DNA of 64,000 nucleotides from Salinisphaera shabanensis E1L3A (GTDB lineage Bacteria > Pseudomonadota > Gammaproteobacteria > Nevskiales > Salinisphaeraceae), in NCBI RefSeq assembly GCF_000215955.2, contig NZ_AFNV02000001.1:186001-250000 (forward strand), written 5' to 3'. The notes below the pieces were generated by a model. The model had not been told where the DNA came from, did no database searches, and saw nothing but the letters and a program-made list of their open reading frames with translations. The position numbers and the translations under genes are program-made. Below, piece by piece: positions 1 to 9,147 of this stretch. The first letter of the stretch is position 1. Every line of letters begins with the position of its first letter.

Positions 1-77
1 TTCGAAAAATCGTCTATACGCTGCTTTCCCAGACACTCATTTTCAGTCCGGGAAAGGACATCAAAAGGAGTTGCATT

Positions 78-578
78 ATGCGTTCCATCAAGAATTTTAC
101 CCCGTCTGTACTCACCGCGCTTGTGGTCGCCGGCGTTGTCACGCTAACGCCTGCCGCGTTCGCTGCGGGAACGAGCGGTAGCACGGGCGCCAGCACATCG
201 GGTAGCGCGGATAGCAGCATCGCCACTGAAGCGGGCATGAGCAGCGACAGCGACATGGCCGTCGAAAGCGGCGTATCCAGCGATACCAGCACGAGCGGCC
301 AGAGCGGCGCAGGCGACGATAGCTACGGCAGCACCGAGGGCCAGCAGAGCAGCGAGGACTACAACGCCGATCAGTCTAACGAAGGCACCTTGTCGAACGA
401 CAACGGCATGCAGGGCCAGGGCTCGATGTCCAATGACAGCTCGATGGGCAGCCAGGATACGATGTCCGGCGGCAACACCATGGGCGACGGCAACAGCGTC
501 GGCGGCGAAACCGGCATGAGCCAGAGCGGCACGACCAGTGCGGACGAGCTTAACCAGCAGGACGATTCGAACATGTAA
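78..578 (+). CDS. Secreted Ser/Gly/Asp/Met-rich low-complexity protein
   Basis: No family recognised. The 166-residue product opens with a typical Sec signal peptide (basic MRSIK, hydrophobic core, likely cleavage after AFA near residue 30). The rest is low complexity: Ser, Gly, Asp, Met and Thr repeats, almost no aromatics or basic residues, hence strongly acidic and probably disordered in the periplasm or outside the cell. An AAAGGAG ribosome site lies at a good distance upstream of this ATG. A strong intrinsic terminator follows, so it is probably transcribed alone. It shares its acidic, Met/Asp-rich secreted character with the next gene, although the repeats differ. A stress or desiccation role would be a guess. 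Confidence 0.75.
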   Translation: MRSIKNFTPSVLTALVVAGVVTLTPAAFAAGTSGSTGASTSGSADSSIATEAGMSSDSDMAVESGVSSDTSTSGQSGAGDDSYGSTEGQQSSEDYNADQSNEGTLSNDNGMQGQGSMSNDSSMGSQDTMSGGNTMGDGNSVGGETGMSQSGTTSADELNQQDDSNM

Positions 579-614
579 TCGACCGGCTCGATGATCGATC
601 GCGATCATTCCTGC

Positions 615-642
615 AAAGGGCAGCCACGGGCTGCCCTTTTTT
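615..642 (+). terminator. Intrinsic terminator
   Basis: An 11-bp perfect stem (AAAGGGCAGCC with GGCTGCCCTTT) closes on a 3-base loop and runs into six T residues. It lies 37 bases after the stop of the Ser/Gly-rich protein gene. Confidence 0.85.
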
Positions 643-829
643 ATGGCCGTGATAACGAGGCAAACGCCGATGCCGGTCGTGCCAATGCAACCGAATTGCC
701 GATCATTACGTTGAGTATTAGATAGCGTCCGTATTGAACATCTATCCGGATTGCTACACGCAGCACTCGCTGCGGCGCCGCACGATCATTAAAACCATCG
801 CGGCGTTATCGTTAACGAGGAGATAGAAG

Positions 830-1159
830 ATGACCCAATTCTCGAACCGCGCTATCCGCTGGACCGGCGTACTGCTTTTCGCCTGTTCGCTGGGCTGGAC
901 CGCCAACGCGCTCGCCGCGGAAGACGACACCATGGCCCACGACAACGGCGCCATGTCACATGACAGTGAAATGAATCACGACCCGGCCATGAGCGACGAC
1001 AACATGGCAGCCAACCCGGGCGCAGACGGCCCCCAGGGCGATTCCACCTACCAGAACCAGCTCGATCCGGCGCATGACAAGTCACACGACGACATGAGCC
1101 ACGATACCGATATGGAAGCCGATGAAACGCATCACCAGGGCGATGACAGCGATATGTAG
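830..1159 (+). CDS. Small secreted His/Met/Asp-rich protein, possible metal binder
   Basis: 109 residues with a clear Sec signal peptide (likely cleavage after ALA near residue 29). The mature part is dominated by short repeats of His, Asp, Met and Asn of the type MSHDSEMNHD, with no Cys and a very acidic composition. A GAGGAGA ribosome site precedes the ATG. I do not recognise a family. His/Met/Asp repeats in periplasmic proteins are often associated with copper or other metal binding; that function is inferred from composition only. The following cytochrome b561 gene starts 73 bases after its stop on the same strand, so co-transcription is possible. Confidence 0.7.
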   Translation: MTQFSNRAIRWTGVLLFACSLGWTANALAAEDDTMAHDNGAMSHDSEMNHDPAMSDDNMAANPGADGPQGDSTYQNQLDPAHDKSHDDMSHDTDMEADETHHQGDDSDM

Positions 1160-1232
1160 GGTCGCCCGCCTTATCTGTCTCGCATCTACCGACCCCACTC
1201 GGCAGATGCGTTTCGCTATCGAGCGCTCGGGA

Positions 1233-2075
1233 ATGAAGATCTCAACAGGCACTACAAACACGCAGATCGTACGACGCCACAGCCTGTTCACCCGGCTCTG
1301 GCACTGGATTACGGTGGCCTGCCTGATCGTGCTCATGATGAGTGGCCTGCAGATTTTCAACGCGCATCCGGCGCTCTATTGGGGCCAGGACTCGAATTTC
1401 AGCGCCCCGGCATTGGAAATTACAGCGCGCCGCGGCGATGACGGCGCACCGCAAGGCATCGTGCGTATCGGCGATCATGTGTTCGATACCACTGGCGCCC
1501 TGGGTTTGTCACGTCGCGATGGCAGACTCGAACAGCGCGCCTTTCCTGCATGGTCGACCCTGCCCGGCCCACAGTGGCTGGCCATGGGCCGCTATTGGCA
1601 TTTTGCCGCCGCCTGGCTGTTTGCGCCGTTGCTGATCCTTTATTTGATCTACACGCCGGCGCGCCGCGAGCGCCGCCGGCAGATTTGGCCTAGCATCGCG
1701 CAGTGGCAGGCCCTGCCAAGAACCATAGCGGAGCACGCTCGCTTCAGATTCGACCAGAGCCGCGATTACAACGGTCTGCAGAAGCTGACTTATCTGGTCG
1801 TACTGTTCGCCCTGCTGCCGCTGATGGTGCTGACCGGGCTGACCATGTCGCCGACCATGAACGCCGCCTGGCCATGGTTACTGGATATCTTCGGTGGCCG
1901 CCAAAGTGCGCGCACGCTGCATTTCATCGTGGCGTTTTCGCTGCTCGTCTTCTTCTTTGTGCACACGGCACTCGTGCTGGTTTCCGGTGTATTCAACAAT
2001 CTGCGCTCGATGGTCACCGGTGGCTATCGCATAGACAAGGCCGCCTCGGACACTTCGGCCGATCGCCATGCCTGA
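1233..2075 (+). CDS. Cytochrome b561-family membrane subunit
   Basis: Membrane di-heme b-type cytochrome of the Ni-hydrogenase/thiosulfate-reductase cytochrome b family (about 280 residues). It starts with the family's RRHSLFTRLWHW segment, whose His is a probable heme ligand, followed by a hydrophobic helix (about residues 24-40). Further helices lie near residues 130-150, 190-215 and 235-255, with later His residues in TLHFI and FVHTALV. I chose the ATG at 1233 because it directly precedes the conserved N-terminus; ATG 1206 is an alternative. Its end overlaps the next gene by 8 bases, showing translational coupling to a molybdopterin oxidoreductase. Together they probably form a quinone-linked membrane/periplasmic redox pair. 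Confidence 0.85.
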   Translation: MKISTGTTNTQIVRRHSLFTRLWHWITVACLIVLMMSGLQIFNAHPALYWGQDSNFSAPALEITARRGDDGAPQGIVRIGDHVFDTTGALGLSRRDGRLEQRAFPAWSTLPGPQWLAMGRYWHFAAAWLFAPLLILYLIYTPARRERRRQIWPSIAQWQALPRTIAEHARFRFDQSRDYNGLQKLTYLVVLFALLPLMVLTGLTMSPTMNAAWPWLLDIFGGRQSARTLHFIVAFSLLVFFFVHTALVLVSGVFNNLRSMVTGGYRIDKAASDTSADRHA

Positions 2076-2853
2076 TTCGAAACTGATCCTTCCCGATCGC
2101 AGGCGCCGTCAGCTTCTCACCGGTCTCGGCGCGCTCGGCGCCAGCGCTGCACTGACCGGCTGCGACAACCTTTCGCGCAACGAAACCGTGCAGAACGTAC
2201 TCGGCGCGACCGACCGCCTTACGCGCGCTGCACAACGACTCGTGGCCTCGCGCCAATCGCTGGCTCGCGAATACAGCCCGGCAGATATTGCCGATACCTT
2301 CCGCCCCAATGGCACGACCAACCCGGACAACGACGCTTACCAGCGTCTGGCGGCCAACCGTTTTGCCGACTGGCGCCTGCATGTTGATGGCCTGGTGCGT
2401 CGCCCGGGCGATTTCTCGCTGGATGCGTTACGTGCCCTGCCTTCGCGTACACAGATCACCCGCCACGATTGTGTCGAAGGCTGGAGCTGTATCGGGCAGT
2501 GGACCGGCGTGCCGCTTGGCGACGTGCTTGACCGCGTACGCCCCACCGACAACGCTCGATTCGTGGTGTTTCACTGCGCTGACAATATCTACGGCGGACC
2601 GGTCAAATATTATGAAAGCCTGGATATGGTCGAGGCTTATCATCCGCAAACACTGCTCGCCTACGCTTTGAACGGTGCCCCACTCCCAGTCGCCAACGGC
2701 GCACCGCTGCGGCTACGCGCCGAGCGCCAGCTTGGCTACAAGATGGCGAAATACGTAATGCGTATCGAACTGGTCGACAGTTTTGCTTCGATTCAGGGCG
2801 GCAATGGCGGCTACTGGGAAGACCGCGGCTATGAATGGTGGGCGGGCATCTAG
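2068..2853 (+). CDS. Molybdopterin-dependent oxidoreductase, sulfite oxidase/MsrP-like, exported
   Basis: 261-residue protein of the oxidoreductase molybdopterin-binding fold (sulfite oxidase/YedY type). The N-terminus has an RRRRQLLTG motif resembling a Tat signal, then a hydrophobic stretch ending in LTGC, so it may be a Tat-exported lipoprotein with Cys32 lipidated. The RHDCVEGWSC segment supplies the likely Mo-ligating Cys135. The C-terminal part (GYKMAKYVMRIELVDSF) is typical of the fold. It overlaps the upstream cytochrome b561 gene, so electrons probably pass between the quinone pool, the b heme and the Mo centre. Substrate unknown: sulfoxides, sulfite or another S/N-oxide are all possible. 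It is not the standard MsrPQ pair, since the cytochrome is b561-like rather than MsrQ-like. Confidence 0.85.
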   Translation: MPDSKLILPDRRRRQLLTGLGALGASAALTGCDNLSRNETVQNVLGATDRLTRAAQRLVASRQSLAREYSPADIADTFRPNGTTNPDNDAYQRLAANRFADWRLHVDGLVRRPGDFSLDALRALPSRTQITRHDCVEGWSCIGQWTGVPLGDVLDRVRPTDNARFVVFHCADNIYGGPVKYYESLDMVEAYHPQTLLAYALNGAPLPVANGAPLRLRAERQLGYKMAKYVMRIELVDSFASIQGGNGGYWEDRGYEWWAGI

Positions 2854-3041
2854 CTTTTTTCGGGTTCGATCGCGGCGATAAAGCGCGTATTGCGGCTGGC
2901 CGGTTGTATGCTGAAGCGACACGGCGCGCCTGCATTCGTTCGCTGTACTGTGGTGTAATTCAGCTGCGTCGATGCGGGGGGCGGCAATCGCTTGAACGGC
3001 GTTTGCATCGCCGCGGGTCCGACGACGAAACGAGACAACCG

Positions 3042-4574
3042 ATGCACTCCGACGAAAACCCGCTCCGTGTGCTGATCATTCTTGCCCATCCGCGCCGGGA
3101 TTCACTTTGCGGCGCCTTGGCTACGGCCTATCGCGATGGCGCACAAAACACCGGCGTCGAGTTACGCTCGCTCGTACTCAGCGAGCTGGAATTCGCGCGC
3201 GATGTCAGTACCGATTCCCCCGAAAACCAGACACTGGAACCCGATCTGCTTGCTGCGCGCGATGATCTGGTCTGGGCCGATCACCTGGTGTTCGTGTATC
3301 CGACGTGGTGGGGCACCATGCCCGCACTGCTCAAGAGCTTTCTCGACCGGGTGGTGATGCCGGGCCTGGCGTTCCGATTCTATGGCCCGGGGGCCGCCGA
3401 TTGGGAAGGTCTATGGCGCGGCAAATCGGCCCAACTGATTACCACGATGGATACGCCGCCGCCGGTTTATAGATGGCTGTTCAAAGCGCCCGGCCACAAT
3501 GCCATGGCCCGAGCCACGTTGGGTTTTTGCGGCGTGCGTCCAACAAAAATCCTGTGTTTCGGCCCGGTACGCACCTCCACCCCCGATAAGCGCGCACGCT
3601 GGCTGGAAAAAGCGCGCCGGGCGGGCTTTGCGCTGCGTACCGGCGTACAGTCGCCTGTATCGCGTGGCTGGCACCGCATCAAGCCCTGGCTGACGGCACT
3701 GCGGCTACAGTTCTATCCCATGAGCTGGGCGGCTTATAGCCTGGGGGCCGTCGCCACCCGTTCAGCGCTGGATTGGAGCATATTCATGTGGGGGCTCGTA
3801 TGCGTTGCCCTGCTGGAAGCGGCCACCGTATTCAGCAACGAACGCCTGGATCTGGCCACCGACCGTGCCAATGCAAACTACGGCCCGTTCACGGGTGGTT
3901 CACGCGTCGCCGTGGAGGGCGCGATCCGCCCCTCTCAACTACGTTTTGCCACGGGTCTCCTGCTCATCGGCGTACTGGGCGCAGGCGTGGCGACGTTGAC
4001 CCTGGCGCCCGCGCCTTTGATCACAGCGCTATGGCTGCTGATTGCGGTCATCACCACGCTCGGCTACACCATGGCTCCACTCAAACTCAGCTATCGCAGC
4101 CTGGGCGAAATCGACGTCGCCTTCACGCATAGCGCGCTGGTAATTGTCCTTGGTGGACTACTACAAGGCGGGGCCGTATTCGAGCCAATCCTGTGGCTGC
4201 TCTCGGCACCGCTCGCACTGGCAATCCTGTGTTCGATCATTCTTGCCGGCGTGCCGGATCGCGCCGCGGATGCCAGTGTAGGCAAGCATACGTTGGCAGA
4301 GCGCTTTGGCAGTATGACGGCTTTCAAGCTTTCCGCGGCGAGCGTTATAGCGTCAGCGACGATAGCCGTCGTTTTCGAACGGCTGCAATGGGCGAACGAC
4401 GCCTTCGACGGGATACGCTGGTTCGTCTTGCCACATGCAGCACTCGGCCTGGGCCTGTTGTGGTGGTACGGACACAAGCCGAGGCAACGTCTTTGCCGTA
4501 TCGACGGCCTGCTCATCGCCATGCTGACCTATATGCTGTGGTTCGTACTCATTCCCTGGATCAATCTCGCGTAA
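3042..4574 (+). CDS. Fusion: NAD(P)H:quinone-reductase-like flavodoxin domain + UbiA-type prenyltransferase domain
   Basis: 510 residues with two unrelated domains. Residues about 8-190 look like a flavodoxin-fold NAD(P)H:quinone reductase: LIILAHPRRDSL at the start and VYPTWWGTMPALLKSF at the FMN loop. Residues about 215-505 are membrane-spanning and carry both Asp motifs of the UbiA superfamily: N266-E-R-L-D270-L-A-T-D274 and PDRAAD (D406, D410), plus the LGYTMAPLKLSYR loop. This suggests an enzyme that reduces and prenylates a quinone or aromatic acceptor, or acts on an existing isoprenoid quinone. The ATG at 3042 is chosen because homology begins there; the frame stays open upstream to 2835 but that part looks non-coding. 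An acetoacetate-decarboxylase-like gene follows 34 bases later. Confidence 0.8.
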   Translation: MHSDENPLRVLIILAHPRRDSLCGALATAYRDGAQNTGVELRSLVLSELEFARDVSTDSPENQTLEPDLLAARDDLVWADHLVFVYPTWWGTMPALLKSFLDRVVMPGLAFRFYGPGAADWEGLWRGKSAQLITTMDTPPPVYRWLFKAPGHNAMARATLGFCGVRPTKILCFGPVRTSTPDKRARWLEKARRAGFALRTGVQSPVSRGWHRIKPWLTALRLQFYPMSWAAYSLGAVATRSALDWSIFMWGLVCVALLEAATVFSNERLDLATDRANANYGPFTGGSRVAVEGAIRPSQLRFATGLLLIGVLGAGVATLTLAPAPLITALWLLIAVITTLGYTMAPLKLSYRSLGEIDVAFTHSALVIVLGGLLQGGAVFEPILWLLSAPLALAILCSIILAGVPDRAADASVGKHTLAERFGSMTAFKLSAASVIASATIAVVFERLQWANDAFDGIRWFVLPHAALGLGLLWWYGHKPRQRLCRIDGLLIAMLTYMLWFVLIPWINLA

Positions 4575-4608
4575 ACGTGGATCACGCGAGCAACGTACGA
4601 GAGCGCCA

Positions 4609-5298
4609 ATGAACGAGCCGAACCGTCATATACCTGCGCCCTGGCAGCTCACCGGCCGGGGTTATGTCATCGCCCTGTCCTGCTCGCGGAGCTTCGGTGA
4701 ACAATGCGGGGCGCACATACCCGAGTTGGCCGGTCGCGCCCGGGGCGGGCTGGGCGCATTGATGATGGTCGACTACGCCAGCTCGAACGTCGGTCCCTAC
4801 CGGGAACTGTTGCTGTGCCCGGGCCGGTTCGATTTCGGTGATAGAGAGGCGGCCACGATCACGCATATCTGGGTATCCACCCAGGCGAGCGTAGACAACG
4901 GCCAGCGCAACTGGGGGCTACCCAAACGTCTGGCATCTTTCGAGACCATCGAGCATAACGACAATAGCGAGGGCTTTCGTGTTCAGCTGCCAGACCATGC
5001 ACCGCTGACGTTGTCTTTCAGTCGACGCGGGCCACGCCTGCCATTGAGTACCGGCGTTCTGCCCCAAGCCTGGCGCACGCTCGAACAACCCTGGCAGGGG
5101 TACGACTACCGCACCGTTATTGGCGCGAAAACACGCTCTCGACTCGCGCGCCTCGACGACATCGATAATCCTGCAGACAGCGGCTTTCCGGACATCGCCG
5201 ATCAGAAAGCCAGAATCGGCCTGTATGCAGATCGTTTCGACCTGCATTTCCCGCCGGCAACGCGCCGGCCTGGCGATACCGCCAAACGCGCCGAATAA
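4609..5298 (+). CDS. Acetoacetate decarboxylase-like protein
   Basis: 229 residues of the acetoacetate decarboxylase (ADC) superfamily. The diagnostic segment is RNWGLPKRLASFE: Lys106 aligns with the Schiff-base lysine of classical ADC, while the neighbouring lysine that lowers its pKa is replaced by Arg107. Other family features are PYRELLLCPG and ITHIWVSTQASV. Many ADC-superfamily members are not decarboxylases but aldolase-dehydratases or proteins of unknown chemistry, so substrate is open. It lies 34 bases after the quinone-reductase/UbiA fusion on the same strand and may share its transcript and pathway. Confidence 0.75.
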   Translation: MNEPNRHIPAPWQLTGRGYVIALSCSRSFGEQCGAHIPELAGRARGGLGALMMVDYASSNVGPYRELLLCPGRFDFGDREAATITHIWVSTQASVDNGQRNWGLPKRLASFETIEHNDNSEGFRVQLPDHAPLTLSFSRRGPRLPLSTGVLPQAWRTLEQPWQGYDYRTVIGAKTRSRLARLDDIDNPADSGFPDIADQKARIGLYADRFDLHFPPATRRPGDTAKRAE

Positions 5299-5470
5299 CG
5301 CACCATTAACGCGGCCAGCGCGTGCTCACAATGGCACGAGCCTTGCTGAATTTCGGCTCGCCTTGTAACTCGGGGATAATACCGACCGGTTTGCGCCGTC
5401 CTGGTGCAGGCCGGGTTGTCGTGCTTGCTCGCAGTGCGCCGTATTTCCTCGCCAACTGAATCGCCTACCG

Positions 5471-6733
5471 ATGTCCCATACCGAACACGATTTTCAGGAT
5501 TACGAATTTTCCGCCGTTCCGGCAAGCGCGCGCCGTGGCTTCTGGACCATGCTCGCGGTCATGCTTGGCTTTACGTTCTTTTCGGCGAGCATGTGGGCCG
5601 GCGGTACGCTCGGCAAAGGCCTGACGCTGTTCGAATTCGCCTGGGTCGTGCTCGCGGGCAATCTCGTATTGGGCCTGTATGCCGTACTACTGGCCTTCAT
5701 TGCCAGTCGGACCGGCCTGTCTACGCATCTGCTCAGCCGTTATGCCTTTGGTGTGCGTGGCTCATGGCTGCCCTCGTTTCTGCTAGGCGGCACCCAGGTC
5801 GGCTGGTTCGGCGTCGGCGTGGTGATGTTCGCACTGCCGATCGAGGCGGCCACCGGAACCAATATCTATCTGTTGATCGCAATCGGCGGCGTGCTCATGA
5901 CCACCACCGCCTGGGTCGGCTTCAAGGCACTCACGATTCTGAGCTTCATCGCCGTACCGGCGATTTTCGTGCTCGGCAACATGTCGGTGGCGATGGCGGT
6001 CGGCGAAGCCGGCGGCATCAATGCGCTGGCCGCGATCACACCGGATGACCCGATCACGCTCGCCGTCGCGCTGACCGCCTGTATCGGCTCCTTCATCAGC
6101 GGCGCCACGCTGACCCCGGATTTCGTGCGCTTCGCTCGCAGCCCGAAGGTCGGCGTGAGCACGACGCTGATCGCATTCTTTCTCGGCAATTCGCTCATGT
6201 TCACTTTTGGTGCAGTGGGCGCACTCGTCTATAGCGAAGCCGACATATCTCAGGTCATGTTCGCCCAGGGGCTGATCCTGCCCGCCATTCTCGTACTCGG
6301 GCTCAATATCTGGACGACCAATGACAACGCGCTTTATGCCGCGTCGCTGGGCTTTGCCAATATCACGCGCCTGCCCAAGCACTGGATCGTGATCTTCAAC
6401 GGCCTGGTCGGCACGCTGGCTTCCATGTGGCTGTACAACAATTTCGTCGGCTGGCTGTCATTTCTCAGTTCGGCCCTGCCGCCCATCGGCGCGATTCTGA
6501 TCGCCGATTTCTTCATCGTCGCGCGTCGACACTACCCAATGCTCGAACAGGCTGCGCTCAAGCAGGTGAACTGGATCGCGGTGGGCGCCTGGGCCGTCGG
6601 TTTTGCCGCGGCGAATCTGTTACCCGGCATCCCGCCGCTCAACGCCGTGCTGAGCGCTTTCGTCGTTTATCTCGTGGCCAGCCGGGTCATGGGCGGCGCC
6701 AGCGCACGGCGTACGATCGCGGCCGACTCATGA
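5471..6733 (+). CDS. codB: Cytosine permease
   Basis: 420-residue NCS1-family permease with about 12 hydrophobic helices, and the family segments MLGFTFFSASMWAGG near the start and GGTQVGWFGVGVVMF in the third to fourth helix region. It imports cytosine with a coupling cation. The stop codon overlaps the start of the cytosine deaminase gene (ATGA), the same pairing as the codBA operon of E. coli. No strong ribosome site is visible ahead of the ATG. The 172 bases upstream contain a weak hairpin (GGCACGAGCC region) but no riboswitch that I can recognise. Confidence 0.9.
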   Translation: MSHTEHDFQDYEFSAVPASARRGFWTMLAVMLGFTFFSASMWAGGTLGKGLTLFEFAWVVLAGNLVLGLYAVLLAFIASRTGLSTHLLSRYAFGVRGSWLPSFLLGGTQVGWFGVGVVMFALPIEAATGTNIYLLIAIGGVLMTTTAWVGFKALTILSFIAVPAIFVLGNMSVAMAVGEAGGINALAAITPDDPITLAVALTACIGSFISGATLTPDFVRFARSPKVGVSTTLIAFFLGNSLMFTFGAVGALVYSEADISQVMFAQGLILPAILVLGLNIWTTNDNALYAASLGFANITRLPKHWIVIFNGLVGTLASMWLYNNFVGWLSFLSSALPPIGAILIADFFIVARRHYPMLEQAALKQVNWIAVGAWAVGFAAANLLPGIPPLNAVLSAFVVYLVASRVMGGASARRTIAADS

Positions 6734-8007
6734 ATTCCCTGTTGATCTGCAATGCCCGTCTGCCTGATCGAGAAGGCCTGTTCGATCTGCGCCTGGAAGG
6801 CCAGCAGATCGCGGCCATCGACACAGCCGGCAGCCGCAACGATGAGGCTGTCGAGCGCCTCGACGCCCACGGCGGGCTGGCGGTGCCGCCATTTGTCGAG
6901 CCGCACTGCCACCTCGACTATGCACTCACCGCCGGTGAGCCGCGCTGGAACGCCAGTGGCACGCTGTTCGAGGCCATCGATATCTGGGCAGAACGCAAAC
7001 GCGAGCTCAGCGTGGAGGACGTCAAACACCGCGCGCGTACGGCCATCGAATGGCAGATCGCGCAAGGCATTCAGTATGTGCGCACGCATGTCGATATCGG
7101 CGATCCGCAACTGCGCTCGTTGGATGCCTTGCTGGCGCTACGCGACGAATTCGCGCGCTTCATCGATATTCAGATCGTCGCGTTCCCACAGGACGGCATT
7201 CTTACCTACGCCGAAGGCCCGACCCAGCTTGAACGCGCCATGGAGCGCGGTGCCGATGCGGTGGGCGGCATTCCGCATGTCGAGTTCACCCGCGAAGATG
7301 CCGTGGCCTCGCTCGAGATCGTATTCGATCTAGCCGAACGTTATGGGCGCATGATCGATATCCACTGCGACGAGATCGACGACGATCAGGCGCGCAATCT
7401 GGAAGTCGTGGCTGCCCTGGCTTACCGACGCGGCCTTGGCGCGCGCGTGACCGCGAGCCATACCTGTGCGCTGTCGAGCTATAACAACGCCTACGCCAAC
7501 AAGCTGATGGGGCTGCTGGTGAAATCCGGCATCAATTTCGTGGCCAACCCGTTCGTGAATACGCACCTGCAGGGCCGCTACGACAGCCACCCTGTCCGCC
7601 GTGGCCTGACCCGTGTACGCGAACTACGCGATGCCGGGCTCGCGGTCGCTTTCGGGCACGACAATCTGGCCGATCCCTTTTACCCGCTGGTGCATACCAA
7701 CGTACTGCAAATCCTGCAGATGGGCCTGCACGTTACGCATCTCACCGGCTATGACGATATCGCCGGCGCACTCGCATTCGTAACCGACAACGGTGCTGCG
7801 GTCATGCAGCTGGGCAACGAATACGGCCTGGCCGAAGGCAAGCCGGCGCGCCTGAATATACTGGCCGCCGACAGTGTCTACGATGCCGTCAGGCGGGTCG
7901 CGCCGGTGCGCTATGCGATTCGCGACGCCGGCATGATCGCCGAGACCCAGCCGGCGACGAGCACGATCTTTCTAGACCACGAAAAGCCAATCGATTTCAG
8001 CTTCTAG
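6730..8007 (+). CDS. codA: Cytosine deaminase
   Basis: 425-residue amidohydrolase that converts cytosine to uracil and ammonia. All metal and catalytic residues of E. coli CodA (427 residues) are visible at nearly identical positions: H59-C-H61, H212, E215 in HCDEIDDDQ, H244 in TASHTC, and D311 in FGHDNLADPF. The ATG at 6730 overlaps the codB stop by four bases (ATGA), which fixes the start. With codB it forms a pyrimidine-salvage operon; the ammonia released also makes it a nitrogen-scavenging route. No terminator is apparent in the 206 bases before the convergent esterase gene. Confidence 0.93.
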   Translation: MNSLLICNARLPDREGLFDLRLEGQQIAAIDTAGSRNDEAVERLDAHGGLAVPPFVEPHCHLDYALTAGEPRWNASGTLFEAIDIWAERKRELSVEDVKHRARTAIEWQIAQGIQYVRTHVDIGDPQLRSLDALLALRDEFARFIDIQIVAFPQDGILTYAEGPTQLERAMERGADAVGGIPHVEFTREDAVASLEIVFDLAERYGRMIDIHCDEIDDDQARNLEVVAALAYRRGLGARVTASHTCALSSYNNAYANKLMGLLVKSGINFVANPFVNTHLQGRYDSHPVRRGLTRVRELRDAGLAVAFGHDNLADPFYPLVHTNVLQILQMGLHVTHLTGYDDIAGALAFVTDNGAAVMQLGNEYGLAEGKPARLNILAADSVYDAVRRVAPVRYAIRDAGMIAETQPATSTIFLDHEKPIDFSF

Positions 8008-8213
8008 CGGCGTTACGCGAGCCGTCTGACGACAAACTTGCCCGGCGTGGTGGCTGTGTCCGCAACTATACGTTGCATCGCCACATACCTGCCCAAACAC
8101 GGAATCGAACGCGAATCCGTACCGCCGGCCTGAAAAGCGCATCAACGCTATCGGACGACCGAACGACGCATCGGACGGTCACAACCGGCAGGCTGCGCCA
8201 GCCGGCCCTTGGC

Positions 8214-9143
8214 TTACGCGGACAGGAACCGACCTATTTCCTGGTAGGTTTGTACACAGGCGTCGGGCACCAACGCTTCCAGGTTCAGGTAGGCATGGAT
8301 CATGTCGGCGAAATGGCGATGGTGGTGCGGCACGCCGCTGGCGGCCAGGCGTTCGACATAGGCCAGTGCTTCGTCGCGTAGCGGACAGTAACCGGCGCTG
8401 ATCACCAGCGTGGGCGGCAGGTTGGGCGTTATCGGCATGTACAAGGGAGAAGCCGCATGCCGATCTTCGTATCGCTGGAAATAATGATCGAAATACCAGG
8501 CCATACGCGCCTGCTCCAGCAGGTAGCCCTGGCCATTCTCGCGAACGGACGCGTGATCCAGCGTGTAATCGAGGCTCGGGTAGATGAGCACCTGGCTATC
8601 GATATTCAGCAATGAGTCGTGCTGAGCGCTGGCGCTGATCGTCGCGGCCAACGCGCCGCCACCCGAGTCTCCGATGAGGGCGAGGCGACGTGTGAACAGG
8701 CGATGCTCGGCTTCCAGCAAAGGCCAAACATGTCGAGCCACATGCAGACAGTCGGCCAAACCTTGCGGGTAGGGATGTTCAGGGGTGAGGCGATATTCGA
8801 CCGACACAATCAGCCAACCACTGGCCTCGGCGATGCGTCGACAGATCGGATCGTAGACAGCAACGCTTCCGGCCATATGACCGCCACCGTGCAGAAACAG
8901 GGCCACCGGCTTCGAGCGCTCAGGCGCCGGATCGTACAACCGAACGCTCACCGACTTGCCCTGTGCGTCGACGGTACGGTCTTCGACCCACGGTAACGAC
9001 GGCCCGGCGCTTACGAACTGAGCCGTCATGGTTTCCAGGCTGCTGCGCACGACCGCCGGATCGGCCACGACATCGTTCGCGGCCAAATCCAGTTTTTGCT
9101 GGTTCACCTGTTCCAGCCAGGCCTTGAGTTGGGCGTTTAGCAT
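8214..9143 (-). CDS. Alpha/beta hydrolase, HSL (hormone-sensitive lipase) family esterase
   Basis: 309 residues. The oxyanion-hole motif HGGG (residues 85-88) and nucleophile elbow GDSGGG (Ser160) place it in the HSL/family IV esterases. The acid and His are likely in the PLRDEA and MIHAYLN segments near the C-terminus. No signal peptide, so cytoplasmic. The start at 9143 is chosen because the frame upstream is only the shadow of the MaoC-like gene, whose stop lies four bases away. As the last gene of the TetR-ligase-MaoC operon it probably hydrolyses an ester or lactone feeding, or produced by, that pathway. Confidence 0.88.
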   Translation of the reverse strand: MLNAQLKAWLEQVNQQKLDLAANDVVADPAVVRSSLETMTAQFVSAGPSLPWVEDRTVDAQGKSVSVRLYDPAPERSKPVALFLHGGGHMAGSVAVYDPICRRIAEASGWLIVSVEYRLTPEHPYPQGLADCLHVARHVWPLLEAEHRLFTRRLALIGDSGGGALAATISASAQHDSLLNIDSQVLIYPSLDYTLDHASVRENGQGYLLEQARMAWYFDHYFQRYEDRHAASPLYMPITPNLPPTLVISAGYCPLRDEALAYVERLAASGVPHHHRHFADMIHAYLNLEALVPDACVQTYQEIGRFLSA

Positions 9144-9147
9144 CCGA

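Noticed and set aside
2835-3041. 69-codon N-terminal extension of the quinone reductase/UbiA fusion
   Set aside because: Overlaps the end of the molybdoenzyme gene, is rich in Arg and Cys, and the flavodoxin fold begins normally at ATG 3042.
5299-5470. Possible riboswitch ahead of codB
   Set aside because: Only a short GC hairpin; nothing resembling a purine or preQ1 aptamer and no terminator or sequestered ribosome site.
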